In this document: positions 26,501-39,000 of the stretch, one piece after another
Position numbering within the stretch: the first letter of the stretch is position 1
How the letters are laid out: each line of letters starts with the position of its first letter
Source: Solea solea
Lineage: Eukaryota; Chordata; Actinopteri; Pleuronectiformes; Soleidae
Assembly: GCF_958295425.1 (NCBI RefSeq)
Contig: NC_081145.1
Span: 26,512,889-26,576,888, forward strand
DNA: 64,000 nucleotides
Reading direction: 5' to 3'
Program-made: the position numbers and the translations under genes
Notes under the pieces: generated by a model
What the model was told of the DNA's origin: nothing
What the model saw: the letters and a program-made list of their open reading frames with translations, nothing else
Database searches by the model: none

Positions 26501-27022
26501 ATTGTGTCCATTAATCAGGTTTTATCTGTTTGTGTTTGTGTTTGTGTAGTTGTTAGGCATGTTGGACATGTCTGTACCAGTGGTGGCAAAGTTCCGGCGT
26601 CTGCTGGACAGTCTGCCCAGGGAGACTCTACCCGATGTGGTCGCTGCCATGATCCGCACCTCCAACAAGGAGAAACTACAGGTGAAAAAGCAGGCTTTCC
26701 TAAATCTGGGCACAGGGCAACAAAAGGCCATTAGATCATCCTGTTAAAGGAGGATCAGAGTTACAAAACACATGATGACATTCAAGGTTTTTAAAGAGTA
26801 ATTTAATGTTTTTTTGTGTGTGATTGTTGTTAAAGTTATGATCAGGTTGGGTTAAAAGTTGTCTTCTACAAAAGGTGTTGGACGCAGTGAGCTTGGAGGA
26901 GCGATTTAAGACGGCCCTGTCCATGTTGACCAAACAGATCGAAGGACTCCATCTGCTTCAGAAAACCAGGAAGAAGAGTCCTGACAATGAGAAGAGGGTG
27001 ACCCCACGTTCATTGTTCTAAC

Positions 27023-27064
<42 letters not shown>

Positions 27065-30000
27065 TATACACACACACACACACAGTATATGTCTCTTGAC
27101 CCCTCTGTTTACCATCCCTTTAGTTGGTCCCTGTGCGTAAAAGTAGAAGAGCGTTCCCAGGTCGGCAGTTCAATCTGGACGAGGACGATGACGAAGATGG
27201 AGATGACGTCACAGCCTTGGAGAAGAAAGTCCATAGTGCGAACATGCCTGAGGCTGCGCTCAGAGTTTGCCTGAAGGAGCTCAAGAGGTGAACGTCCTAC
27301 TTTTTGCTTTCTCATTTAAGGAACATGTTGTATAAAGCCTCCTCAGCTATTTTATGTCCACTTTATTTATTCTCCTGCACGATAGGATGCGTCACAGTGG
27401 ATGGATTTTTATCTGAATATTACCTTGGCAGGAAAATGCCTGATATCTTGGTACCAGGTACTTTTTTTTAGTACCTGCTCAGGCGAGGTTCCAAGCGAGC
27501 TGAGGCGATACTGATACTATGCGTGACGTCGACAGGCTGCCGGCCACTGATTGGTCAGAGTGCCGTCACAGGAAGAGACGTCCGACACAAGAATCAAGCC
27601 GAACAATGTCACACTGTAGATCATTTAAAAAGACTTAATTCAATATTTAACAGAGGAGTCTGGTGTATTTAATGAATGTTGTCCAGCAGCCAGACAGATG
27701 TTGCTGTTAATCTTCTTTACATGTATATTCAGACTTAAGAAGATGCCTCAGTCCATGCCCGAGTACGCCCTGACCAGAAACTACTTGGATCTGATGGTGG
27801 AGCTGCCGTGGAGTAAAAGCACGAAAGGTAAATGAGGCCAAACATGTCAGAAAATCCTGCCTTTGCTCTGCAGCCAAATCCAGACAGTAAAGCTTGATTG
27901 CTTTGGATTTCGTCTCGTGTTCAAATGCACAGAATGTAAATCAGTCTGTGATTAAAACCACAACCCTCTGCTGATCAGCAGATACCATCCTGTTACACAG
28001 ACGTGTGCAGGGTCTGTGGTGTTGTTATTAAAGTATGTTCACAAAAACACAGATCAATTGAGATAACTTCACTATGAATTAAATTTAAATAGAATCAAAA
28101 TCCAAAACCTCAACAAAACACTGCAAAATAAACCATTAAATACAGTAAAAAAAAAAAAGAAAAGAAAAAGACATGTAAAAATTGTGCAAAATAGTCTCAA
28201 AAAGCCAGACCTCTCAACAGTTCTGGAACGGCATTATATCTTTGGCAATGAAGAAGACACTTATAATCGTTTGTACCTACAACCCAGGGATTACTATGAT
28301 TTAAAAAGTAAAACCAGTTTTGTCCGAGGAAGGTGGTACAGCTTATAGAAAGAGAAAAAAGAAAATCTGGGAAATAGGAAATGGCACAGGATACATTAAA
28401 GACTTTAATATAGACATCACTGTGGAGCATTCATCCACAACCTCAAGCTTGATTTGTTTCTTTGTAACACCACAAATATCAAAAGTAAACAGTCTAAGAA
28501 CCCCGTGGTCCTTTGCTTCTATAACAAAATGTTTAATTTTGCATTAATCTATCAATCCATCCAATTTCTACCGTTTAATAGGTGGTTCACACCCTGGACA
28601 GTTCGCCAGTCCATCACAGGGCCACATACAGAGACAAACAACCATTCACTCTCACATCCAATTTACCTAATCCCCATATTGCATGTTTTTGGACTGTGGG
28701 AAGAAGACGGAGAACCCGGAGAAAACTCATGCAAACTCCTAATGTATATACAGTACAGTATGTGGGAGGTCCCCGGTGCACGGCACTTTTAAGGCAGAGT
28801 AAGTGCCGACACATGTCGTAGACATGCTTTAAAATCGTCTCGGTGCCAACTGCAGACCGGTTCAGTTTTAATAAGAAAAGCAATCTCAGTGGAGACAGGA
28901 GAGGAGGGTCAAAGTTCACAGTCAGATGTTGCCCTGTAGTTAAATCAGAAGTTTATTACACAGAACAAAGTGTCCTTGAACAGACTGGCTGGGAAAACTC
29001 TGTCTCTTTATGAGCTGCAGCTGCTGCTTTCAAAAGCCCCAGCAGTCACAAGTCACTTTCTTCTGCCCACTTATTCCTCTTATTTTCACAAGTTACAGCA
29101 ACTTATCTTTTTACTCTGTGTTCTCATTTCTTTCTTTATTTGGACCATCCAACCCAAACCCAACATGCACACACTCTCCAGACTGCCTGGACATCAGAGC
29201 TGCCCGCACGCTGTTGGACAACGATCACTACGCCATGGACAAGCTGAAGAGACGCGTGCTTGAGTACCTGGCCGTTAGACAGCTCAAGACTTCGCTCAAG
29301 GTGCTTTTTTTTTTTCTTTTAAAAGAGATCACGCACCTGTTATCTGTTACAGGATTCATGTTGATCTGATGCTTTTGGTCTCTTTAGGGTCCCATTCTGT
29401 GCTTCGTGGGTCCCCCAGGAGTTGGGAAGACCAGTGTGGGACGTTCCATCGCCAGGACACTCGGCAGAGAGTTTCACCGCATCGCTCTGGGAGGCATCTG
29501 TGACCAGTCTGACATCCGGGGCCACAGGTAAGCTTGGATGATACGTAACCCTACTGGAGGTTTTGCCACATTGTTAAGCCATTATAGGCCTGTCAATTAG
29601 TGAATTAATTGTCTACTGTTTGGATAATCGGATGAGTGCTTTCTCTGACTTTTCAGCTCCTTAAATGTGAATATTTCTCGGTTCTAGCTCCATACAACAA
29701 AGATATTTGTGAACATGTTTAGGGAAACGCTGCTCAACATTTTCTGACATTTTATTTCCCCAAACTCAAGGAAATAATCGACAGATTAATCAATTATGAA
29801 ATCCTCACAGGTGTTTCCTTTTCCCACGGGACAAGGATAATCAAAGCACTGTGGAAATGACAGATGGGAGTACAGCACAATCTGCTGCTTTGCCGAACTT
29901 GAGCTCTTGCATGTAAAATGTTTGGATTACGTTTTCAAACACAATCAATCATCGCACTGACAAAAAAAACTAAACAAACAAAACCCATCAAGACGACCTG

Positions 30001-33000
30001 TAGGACGCCATGAGGGGAAATTATCAGGGTCCAAGCCAACGTGGAGTTTTTAACTCTGCAGCCTTTGAGTCACAGGGGATGTGTGTTTTTATATTTCAGT
30101 GCAGGGACATCACAACATAGTTTTCTTCAAAAGAGTCACAAAGGTTCATCTCTATGTCGATAAAATGCACAAACACACTTTGTATTTGTCGGGGAAACCT
30201 TACCTTAATTATTTTATTGTATCAATCAGATGGATTGAAAGAGAGACAGAAGTAAACGATAAAAGAAAGTAGTAACAACTCGTTTTGTTGTTTTTTTATT
30301 GGATTTGTGAAGCGTTTTCAACCAACGATTATTTTCATGATCAAATAATCTTAGTTAGTTTCTGGATTAATCGATGAGTTGCTTGGTCTATAAAATCAAG
30401 TCAGAAAATGTTCATCCGTGTTTCCCAAACCTCAAAATAAGTTTGTTCACAAATGACTTGATTTCTTTGTTACATGGAGCAAATAAACCGGTAAATATTT
30501 AATATTTAAGAATCAGAAAAATCGGAGTTTTCATGATTAGAAAAACCTCCCAAACTGATTGATTATCAAGATAGATGCCGATAAATTAGTGAAAGCCATA
30601 TTTTTCATTGGGGTCAGTATCAACAGACACGGTAGCAGTTTAAAAAGTATTGGAAGTTGTGTTCGTCAGGTTCACATTATTTTGTGCTGTGTCATGCTTT
30701 GAGAGGCTCGGGATAAAAAACTTTGAGAACCACTGTGCTCGACTATCGGATTGTAATACTCGTAGAATCATAATTAGGGCTGCAACTTACGATTCTTTTC
30801 ATAATCGATGAATCTGTCGATTATTTTCTCGATTAATCGAGTAATTGTTTGGTCCATAAAATGTCAGAAAATGTTGAAAAATGTCGATCAGCATTTGTCA
30901 AATCTGGAAATGATGATGTTCTCGAATGTCTTGTTTTTGTCCTCATACCAACATGATTCAGTTTTAATGATTTCTTTGTTATGTGGAGCAAAGAAAGCAG
31001 AAAATATTCACATTTAAGAAGCTGAAACGATCAGAAATCTGGTTTGCATAATGAAAAAAGCTTCAAATCGATTATCAAAATAGTTCAATCAGCACCAAAG
31101 TATCAATATACAAGTTAAGTTTTAAGTTTGTGTAAAATCAGGCTTCAGTTTTAGGGCTTTTAACACCTAATCCTCAAAATGTCCATCTGGACTTGTTTTG
31201 CTTATTTTAACCATAAATAAAAGGGCCAGAAAAAATATCCTGTGAGTGTAGTGCTTTTGCCCTTTTTTCCCTTTTTTCCAACTTCTCAGCTTTCATAAAC
31301 AGTTGGAATGTTTCCCGCACAAACCATCACTTAATGACAGTAATGCAATGTGTCGTCTGCGTTGCGCTCGGTGTTAAAGTCCTCTCTGCTCCTGTGGTCA
31401 GTGTTTTGTCAGTGAATAACTTGTGTCCATGAGGCAATAACAGGATTCACCTGAAGTTCACCAGAAGATGACATCCAGTGACAGCAGCTTTCATGAATGA
31501 CAAGATCTGGCTCTTAGGTCCCGTCTTCCACATCACATTTCCTGTAGAGATCTCTGATCTTGAAGAAGAAGACCGGAAGGTCGGAAATGTCTTTTTAGAA
31601 TTAAACGACAACAGCCAAAGTGTGTGTGTGTCACATTCTTTCATTTTTGTGGCAGTCACTCAGTTTGAGTGTGAGTAACAAACGAAACAAAGTAGGACTA
31701 AAGAATCAAAACAAGTTTTCTGATTTTTCTTAAATGTGAGTATTTTCTGGTTTCTTTGCTCCGTGTAACAAAGTAATCATTTAAAAACCTTTTTGGACAA
31801 AACAAGACATTTGAGAACGTCATCATTTTGAGGTCTGGGAAACACTGATCAACATTTTCTGACATTTATGGACCAAACAATTACTCGATGAATGAAGGAA
31901 ATAACTGACAGATTAATTGATGATGAAGTGAATCGTTAATTGCGTTCCTAAGTTACAGGAAGTGGAAATGGAAGTGAGGACAATTTCCTCAAATTCTGCC
32001 ACACATTTAAAATGGCTGCTAATGGGTTAAGACTTGGTTTAAGGGTTAGATTTAGAATTAGAACTGAAACAATGACTCGATTAATCAATTACTGAATAAG
32101 TCGTCAACAATTTTGAGAACTGATTCATCGGTCTGAAGCTTTTTTCAGATTTCTGATCGTTTCAGCTTCTTAAATGTGCATAGTTTCTTCGTTTCTTTGC
32201 TCCATAAAAAAAGAAATCATTCAAAACTGAACCATTTTAGTTTGTGGACAAAATACGATTATTCCATGAATTGAGAAAATAATCGACTGATAAATCAATT
32301 TTGAAAATAATCGTTATTTGCAGCTCTAGTTAGAAGTAGGTTATGGTTAGGTGAAGGGTTAGGGATTGAGTTAGCCTTTTTTTAGACTGTCCACACTAAT
32401 TGAATCCAGTGTCCTGAGTAGAATATATCTGTAGCTGCAGAAGCCTGTGTGTGTGTGTGTGTGCGTGCAGAGCAGGGCTCATCTCAGATTTCCATTTTTT
32501 TAAAGGAAGAATAGACAGTGCTCTCAGTTGGATGAGAAACATGTGTCTGACATACCAACAGCAGGGGTGCGAGAGATAAAGATGAAAGTTCTTGATTTCA
32601 CGGTGGATTTTTTACAAGTTCTCTCAACCCGTGGTAAAAAAATAAACCTTCAAACAACTGCGGTCATTTTTGCAGTGTTTTTTTTTTTTTTTAAACTTTT
32701 AAGATCCCTTTTAAAAAACTTGACATTTGCTTGTACTAAGTCATTTATAACTGATAATCCTTTCACACATAGACGGCACATCAGGGGCACATAGAGCACA
32801 TGTTCACATGTGCTCCGGTCTCACACAGGCTTTCGAAGTTTGAGCTCAGTCACTTCATTCTGGAAGTGTTGGTCGAGTGAGTCCTCTTTCAATTCAAACA
32901 AGTGTTGTGGGCAAGACACTTAACCCCCACATCATCTGAGACTGAGGGAAGTGTCAGTGAGTTGGTGAAAAGGGCAAAAACTGTAGTTTAAAGCAGCCTT

Positions 33001-36000
33001 TTTGTGGTCACGAAGCCTAGAACAGATCGTTTACCTCCCATGTTCAAGATGAGACGACCCAACATACAGTTTATTTATTTATTTATGTATTTGAATTCAG
33101 GTGTTTCAATCAGGTCACTCGTCTCCAATGAAGGACAATCTTCTAAACCTTCCTCCTCCTCCTCTTCTTCTCATTCTCTCACGTCTTTTAATTTTATTTT
33201 CTTTGTGTGTGGGTTACACAATATAACTGTCAACACCTGCTCAGGTCCCACACAGGCTTTCGGAGTTTGAGCTCAGTCACTTCATTCTGGGAGTGTTGGC
33301 TGAGACTCGGTCGAGTGAGTCCTCTTTCAATTCAAAGCAATTGTTGTGGGCAAGACACTTAACCTCCACGTCATCTGAGACTGAGGAAAGTGTGAATGAG
33401 TTGGTGGTAAGGGTTCATTTCTTTGAGCGAAAAGCATAAAAATGTATATTTTTGTTGATTTTCTGACAGTTTTATGATCTTTGTCCCGTGTGAAGCCCCT
33501 CCCCTGTCACAAGTCACTTTCGGGTCACATAACTTGTGTTAGATGGAAAAATCAAAACTGAACGAAACGGGAAATGCTGGTTATTGGAAAAACAAGTCGT
33601 TGTTTTGTTTTTTTTAATTTTTAATTTTATTTTGAAAATCAAATGAACAGTTCATTATCTGTTTTATTTTGAAGGACGAATGATACACGGTGATGATTGC
33701 TCAAGAAACACTGATATTGCAGTATAATTTGAAGCTATAGACCACTGATTTCCTGATTAATAATAACAATTATTATTATTTTAGTTTATAGCACATAAGA
33801 AAGCTTAAGCACTGATATATGGTGGCTGCTTTGTCGCTTCTGGCTGCTGTTGAAACATAAAGTTGATAACAAAGGCTAAATTTAATGCTCCAAAAACCAA
33901 CAAACATTTTATTTAAATCCATTATACAATTATAAAAACATACATATGTGAACTATATTCAATTTCTGCCAATAAACCCTCCCTAAACTAAGCGTAACAC
34001 ACTGGACCTTTAATTTTATGGTGTATTCTACCTTTTTTGAGGCCTCCGTATGTTTGATATGGAGTGCAAACTTACATTTAATCTCATATCTGCAGGCGTA
34101 CATATGTAGGGAGCATGCCTGGCCGCATTATCAATGGGCTGAAGACGGTGGGTGTGAATAATCCCGTCTTCCTCCTGGATGAGGTTGACAAACTGGGGAA
34201 GAGCCTTCAAGGAGACCCTGCCGCTGCTCTGCTGGAGGTCAGTTACAGGTTCATGCTACTCCTCCTGTAGTCATGTCACATGCTTGTGTCCTGATGTGAA
34301 CCAAAAACTCTTCTTCTTCGCTTTCCAACTTCATTAAATTTAAATGTCTTACCGTGGATGACGAGAACAGGATAGACAAATGTACCATGTGTTCCCCCCT
34401 CAAAGGTCCTGGATCCAGAGCAGAACCACAGCTTCACAGACCATTACCTCAATGTGTCCTTTGACCTCTCTCAAGTGCTTTTCATTGCGACCGCAAACAC
34501 CAAGGCCACCATTCCCCCGGCCCTGCTCGACAGGATGGAGGTGCTGGAGGTCCCAGGTGAGTTCAGTGACCCCCCCCCCCACAGTTAACATAATCTGGTG
34601 ATTAACAGCTAGTTAACATTTAAGCTTAACTAAACAGTGAAACATAAATTAAAGGTACTACTGTAGGTGCTTAAAACTTTAGTGCGCGACTTTTAAATAT
34701 TTCTACAAAAAAAAATGACAATACTAATATATATTGAGTTGAGCAGTGTGTTTCCGACACTCTTTAAAGGTACATTGTGTAACATTCAGCAACATTTATT
34801 GGTGAAATTTCATGTTGCAGCTGAATATCGTGTGTTTTGGATAACTAACTTATCAAACCTCAAAAGATATGAAGTTTGTCCTCTGTGGGCCTCTGTAAAA
34901 ACAAGCTGACCTGACTCCAGGGCTCCTGATGTAAGTTTACAGTAAAATGCTCATTCTGCGTTAATGAAAAACAGCATTTCATACAATCAGGTGAAACGCT
35001 TGATGTTGTGACTCAGCTGTGTGATTGAATTTTCCACGCCGCGTTCAAGAACTTGTGTCTGTGTCTAAATCACGATTTGTTTCACACAAAAAAACCCAAA
35101 AAAAGATTGTTTCCACTTCAGTCACTGAGATGTTATAAGCGACATCAGGTGCAGAGATAGAAACTTCATCATAATTAATACTGAAGTTCATTTTTCCATT
35201 AGTTTTTTGTTCATTAGTCCCATATTGTTGATATAGTAAGTTAGAAAGATAAGTTTTTCACACCTGCAGCTCCTTCTTGTGACACTTTAACACATCAAAG
35301 ATAACGTGGTACATAATTTTAACTTTTGACTTTTTAAACCCTTTTAAATCCTTTTTAATCTCAGGCTGAAATATTACTGAATCCAAACACTAATTATAAT
35401 TGACATTAATACTATTTTATTATCTCGTATAACTTTCTCTCTTCTTGTATTTTCTATTGTATTTCATCTTAACACTTCTGACACTTGTGAAGCACTTTTT
35501 GTTTAATTCATTCATGGAATTAATCTGCTGTAATTTTCCAGTGTAATGACACCGTCCTGTGTTTCAGGCTACACCCAGGAGGAGAAGTTGGAGATTTCTC
35601 ACCGTCATTTAATCCCCAACCAGCTGGAGCAGCATGGATTAACACCTCAGCAGCTGCATCTACCACAGGAAAGCACGCAGGAAATCATCAGCAGGTAAAT
35701 CATTTCTTTATTTTGATTCTTAAACACCTGAAGTGGTATTTGTCACATTTACAGAAAATCATAGTGGCAGGTAAAGATGATAAGCACAAAGTTTTTGACT
35801 CATCATTCCTTCACCTGTCCTTGTCATTCACCTGTCCTCATTCATTCACCTGTCCTCATCATTCACCTGTCCTTACCTCTCACCTGTCCTCACCATTCAT
35901 TCACCTGTCCTCACCATTCACCTGTCCTCATCACTCACCTGTCCTCATTATTCACTCACCTGTCCTCATCATTCATTCATTCAACTGTCTTTATCACTCA

Positions 36001-39000
36001 CCTGTCCTTATCATTCATTCACCTGTCCTCACCATCCACCTATCCTCACCATCCACCTGTCCTCATCATTCATTCACCTGTCCTCACCATTCATTCACCT
36101 GTCCTCACCATTCACCTGTCCTCATCACTCACCTGTCCTCATTATTCACTCACCTGTCCTCATCATTCATTCATTCAACTGTCCTCATCACTCACCTGTC
36201 CTTATCATTCATTCACCTGTCCTCACCATCCACCTGTCCTCGTCATTCATTCACCTGTCCTCATCATTCATTCACCTGTCCTCACCATTCACTTATCCTC
36301 ATTCATTCACCTGTCCTGAAGTTCAATACTTCCAAAACAACATACTGAAGTAAAAGTACATTTGGTACTTTGTTTTTAGTACAAATTACAAACTACACAA
36401 AAAAGCTTCTCAATTACAGTAACACGAGTAAATGTAAGTCATTAACCTCCATCTGTGGCAGCAGGTTAGTTGTATCTGACTAGCATGAGTTATTAGTTTA
36501 ATCTAAAATCATTTAATCCATAAATGTTGAGGCCGTGTTAAGATCTGGGAGGTTTTTTGGTTTTGTTTTGTCCTGGCAGAGCACAGTGAACTCTCTCAAG
36601 TGACTCTGCTCATTTCCAGATTTGAAAAGAGAATCAAGAGAAATGATTTAACTCGATCCAGATAATCAATCAGTGGAGTCTGTGTGGGTTTTTTCTTTAT
36701 TGGCTCAGGGTTTGACACAGTTGGGCTGCATATGTGGCAACAATGAGTAAAATGAATGTTTTATGAAGTGCCCTAGGACAGTTTTGTCACTCGTTGGCCA
36801 CAGTAACAGCGGGAGACTCGATGTTGCCAGATTCTCACATTGATGTTTTGCTCTGACGTTCAGATTTTTGGCCTCGGAAGGATTGTGACTATTTTATTGG
36901 GAGAGCTTTTATTGCACCAAAGTTGTCTCTGCTCTTTACTGGACTTTGCACACGTGGAGTAGTAAAAGAAGACAGAGAGACGCAGCAGGGATTCAGGCTG
37001 AACAGAAGTGAAACAAGAGCTCGTAAATTATTGCAGATAAATCTTTCACACTTTCCTTTCTCCTTGTTCAAGGGGGGATCCCATGTAAAAGTGTGTGCAA
37101 CAGTGACATTCAGTGTTTCAAAGGGGTACTGCAAGTCAAATCAGATAGTAGAAGAGTTGTTCTGAAACTTTTATACCGAGTACCATCAGAGAAAAAACAC
37201 TCAATGAGTGAGTTCTGCTTCCTTTTTCCAAGATAACCTTCACTTTTCCATATCTGGCAGTTATTCAACCAGTACTGAGAAGCTGACGTCACAAACGTGG
37301 GACGCGCTGCTGGTGAATCATCACGGGAGGTTGTCATCACGGGAGGTTCTCCCGTGATGACAACCTCCCGTGATGACAAGTATACAGGCGCAAAGCTTCG
37401 CTATTTCTCTGCTTTGTGGGAGATTTTTTTATTTTCTAGATATCACAGGCTTATGAGTCTAGGAGTTATAGTAATGAGAAGGACAGATGCTAAATATGGT
37501 AACAGAAAAACAGGCTTAAAAACAAAAACACAACCGGCTTCCAAAAGATTTTATCACCCAATTTGAATGATTCACTTCCTGTGTGCTGAGTGTCACCGGG
37601 AGACACAGAGAGAGACGTGGACAAGTATTTGTTTATTTATTTGATTAGTAAAAGTCGACCAGTTACTGTTACACATTTCTTTCTTTCTTTATGTTAATTA
37701 ATTAATTAATTAATTCATTCATTCATTCATTCATTCATTCACTCACTCACTCATTCATTTCTTTCTTTCTTTGTTAATTTCTTTCTTTTCTTTCTTTCTG
37801 TTAATTCATTCATTAATGTCTTTCTTTCTATTCTGTCTATTTATTTATCTTGTTCTTTCTTTCTCTCTTTCTTTCTCTTAATTCATGAATTAATTTGGTT
37901 CTTTCTTTCTGTTGATTCATTTATTAATTTCTTTCTCTTGATTCATTTCTTTCTTTCTTTCTTTCTCTTAATTAATTTCTTTCTTTCTTTCTCTTAATTC
38001 ATGAATTAATTTGGTTCTTTCTTTCACAGTTCTCATCCTCTGTTTTCTAACACATAAAAGATGTGAAGAGGAAACATTCTGTACTTGTTTTATAGGGACA
38101 GTGATGTTTTATTTTTGCTGCTTATCTTCATCATCATCATCATCATCTTTGTCAAGTGCTTTGAAAAACACTTCAGAAATCACTTGTTTATATGTAGTTT
38201 TTTGCAGGGCGACCTCTTTTATTACGATTATTGCTTTTTTAAAAACAAGTCTTTTCTACTATACAGTCAACACACTGTGAGCCCTGCATTCCTTTTACTC
38301 GATCCTAACAAGAGAAGCTGCACTTCACGTCCACAGCGTCTGTTGTTGATGTTTTTGGTCTGTGTTGTGTTGTGTCAGGTACACTCGCGAGGCAGGCGTG
38401 CGCTCCCTAGAGAGGAAGATCGGCGCGGTCTGCCGAGCCGTGGCAGTGAAGGTCGCTGAAGGTCAAAGACTCGCTAAGACAGAGGCTTCAATCCGCGGGG
38501 GAGCAGCAGTCGACCAAGAAGGTGAGACCACGTCTTCTCTCTGTGTCTCTGACAAAAAAATGTCAGTCCGTCCGTTCTGGGTTTGAACACCAGGACGTCT
38601 TTTTTGACATTTTATGGACCAAACTACTTTTAAAATTAAAATTGAAATGCAAGATCCAGAAAGAAAATAGCAAAGATTGGCTTGTCCAGATGCAGAGCAT
38701 GCTTCAGTGCAAATAGGACGTCATCATGGGCGAAAAGGCTGTTACAAGTTGCCCTCTCATCTTAAGCTGTGGCAGCACATTCAGTCCTTGAATGTGAGGG
38801 AATTGGTCCTGGAAAGTCCTTATAACGTCCTTGAATTTGATGTCAGCCAAGGTGTGAGAATTCTTACAAATGGAAGAAAGTATTTTTTCCCCCAAAATCA
38901 GACAGAATTTGTGTTTTTTCCTCCATCACCTCTGATAATGAAGGTCTTAAAAAAGCTCTGTCGTGACGGGAGTTACAGTTGCAGTTACAACAGTTTGACA

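Noticed and set aside
28197..28430. 77-codon minus frame in intron 7 as a gene
   Set aside because: Plain AT-rich sequence without splice support or similarity I can recognise.
35713..36348. 211-codon plus frame as a secreted repeat protein
   Set aside because: It is the minisatellite of intron 12 between two confirmed lonp2 exons; an overlapping second frame is equally open.
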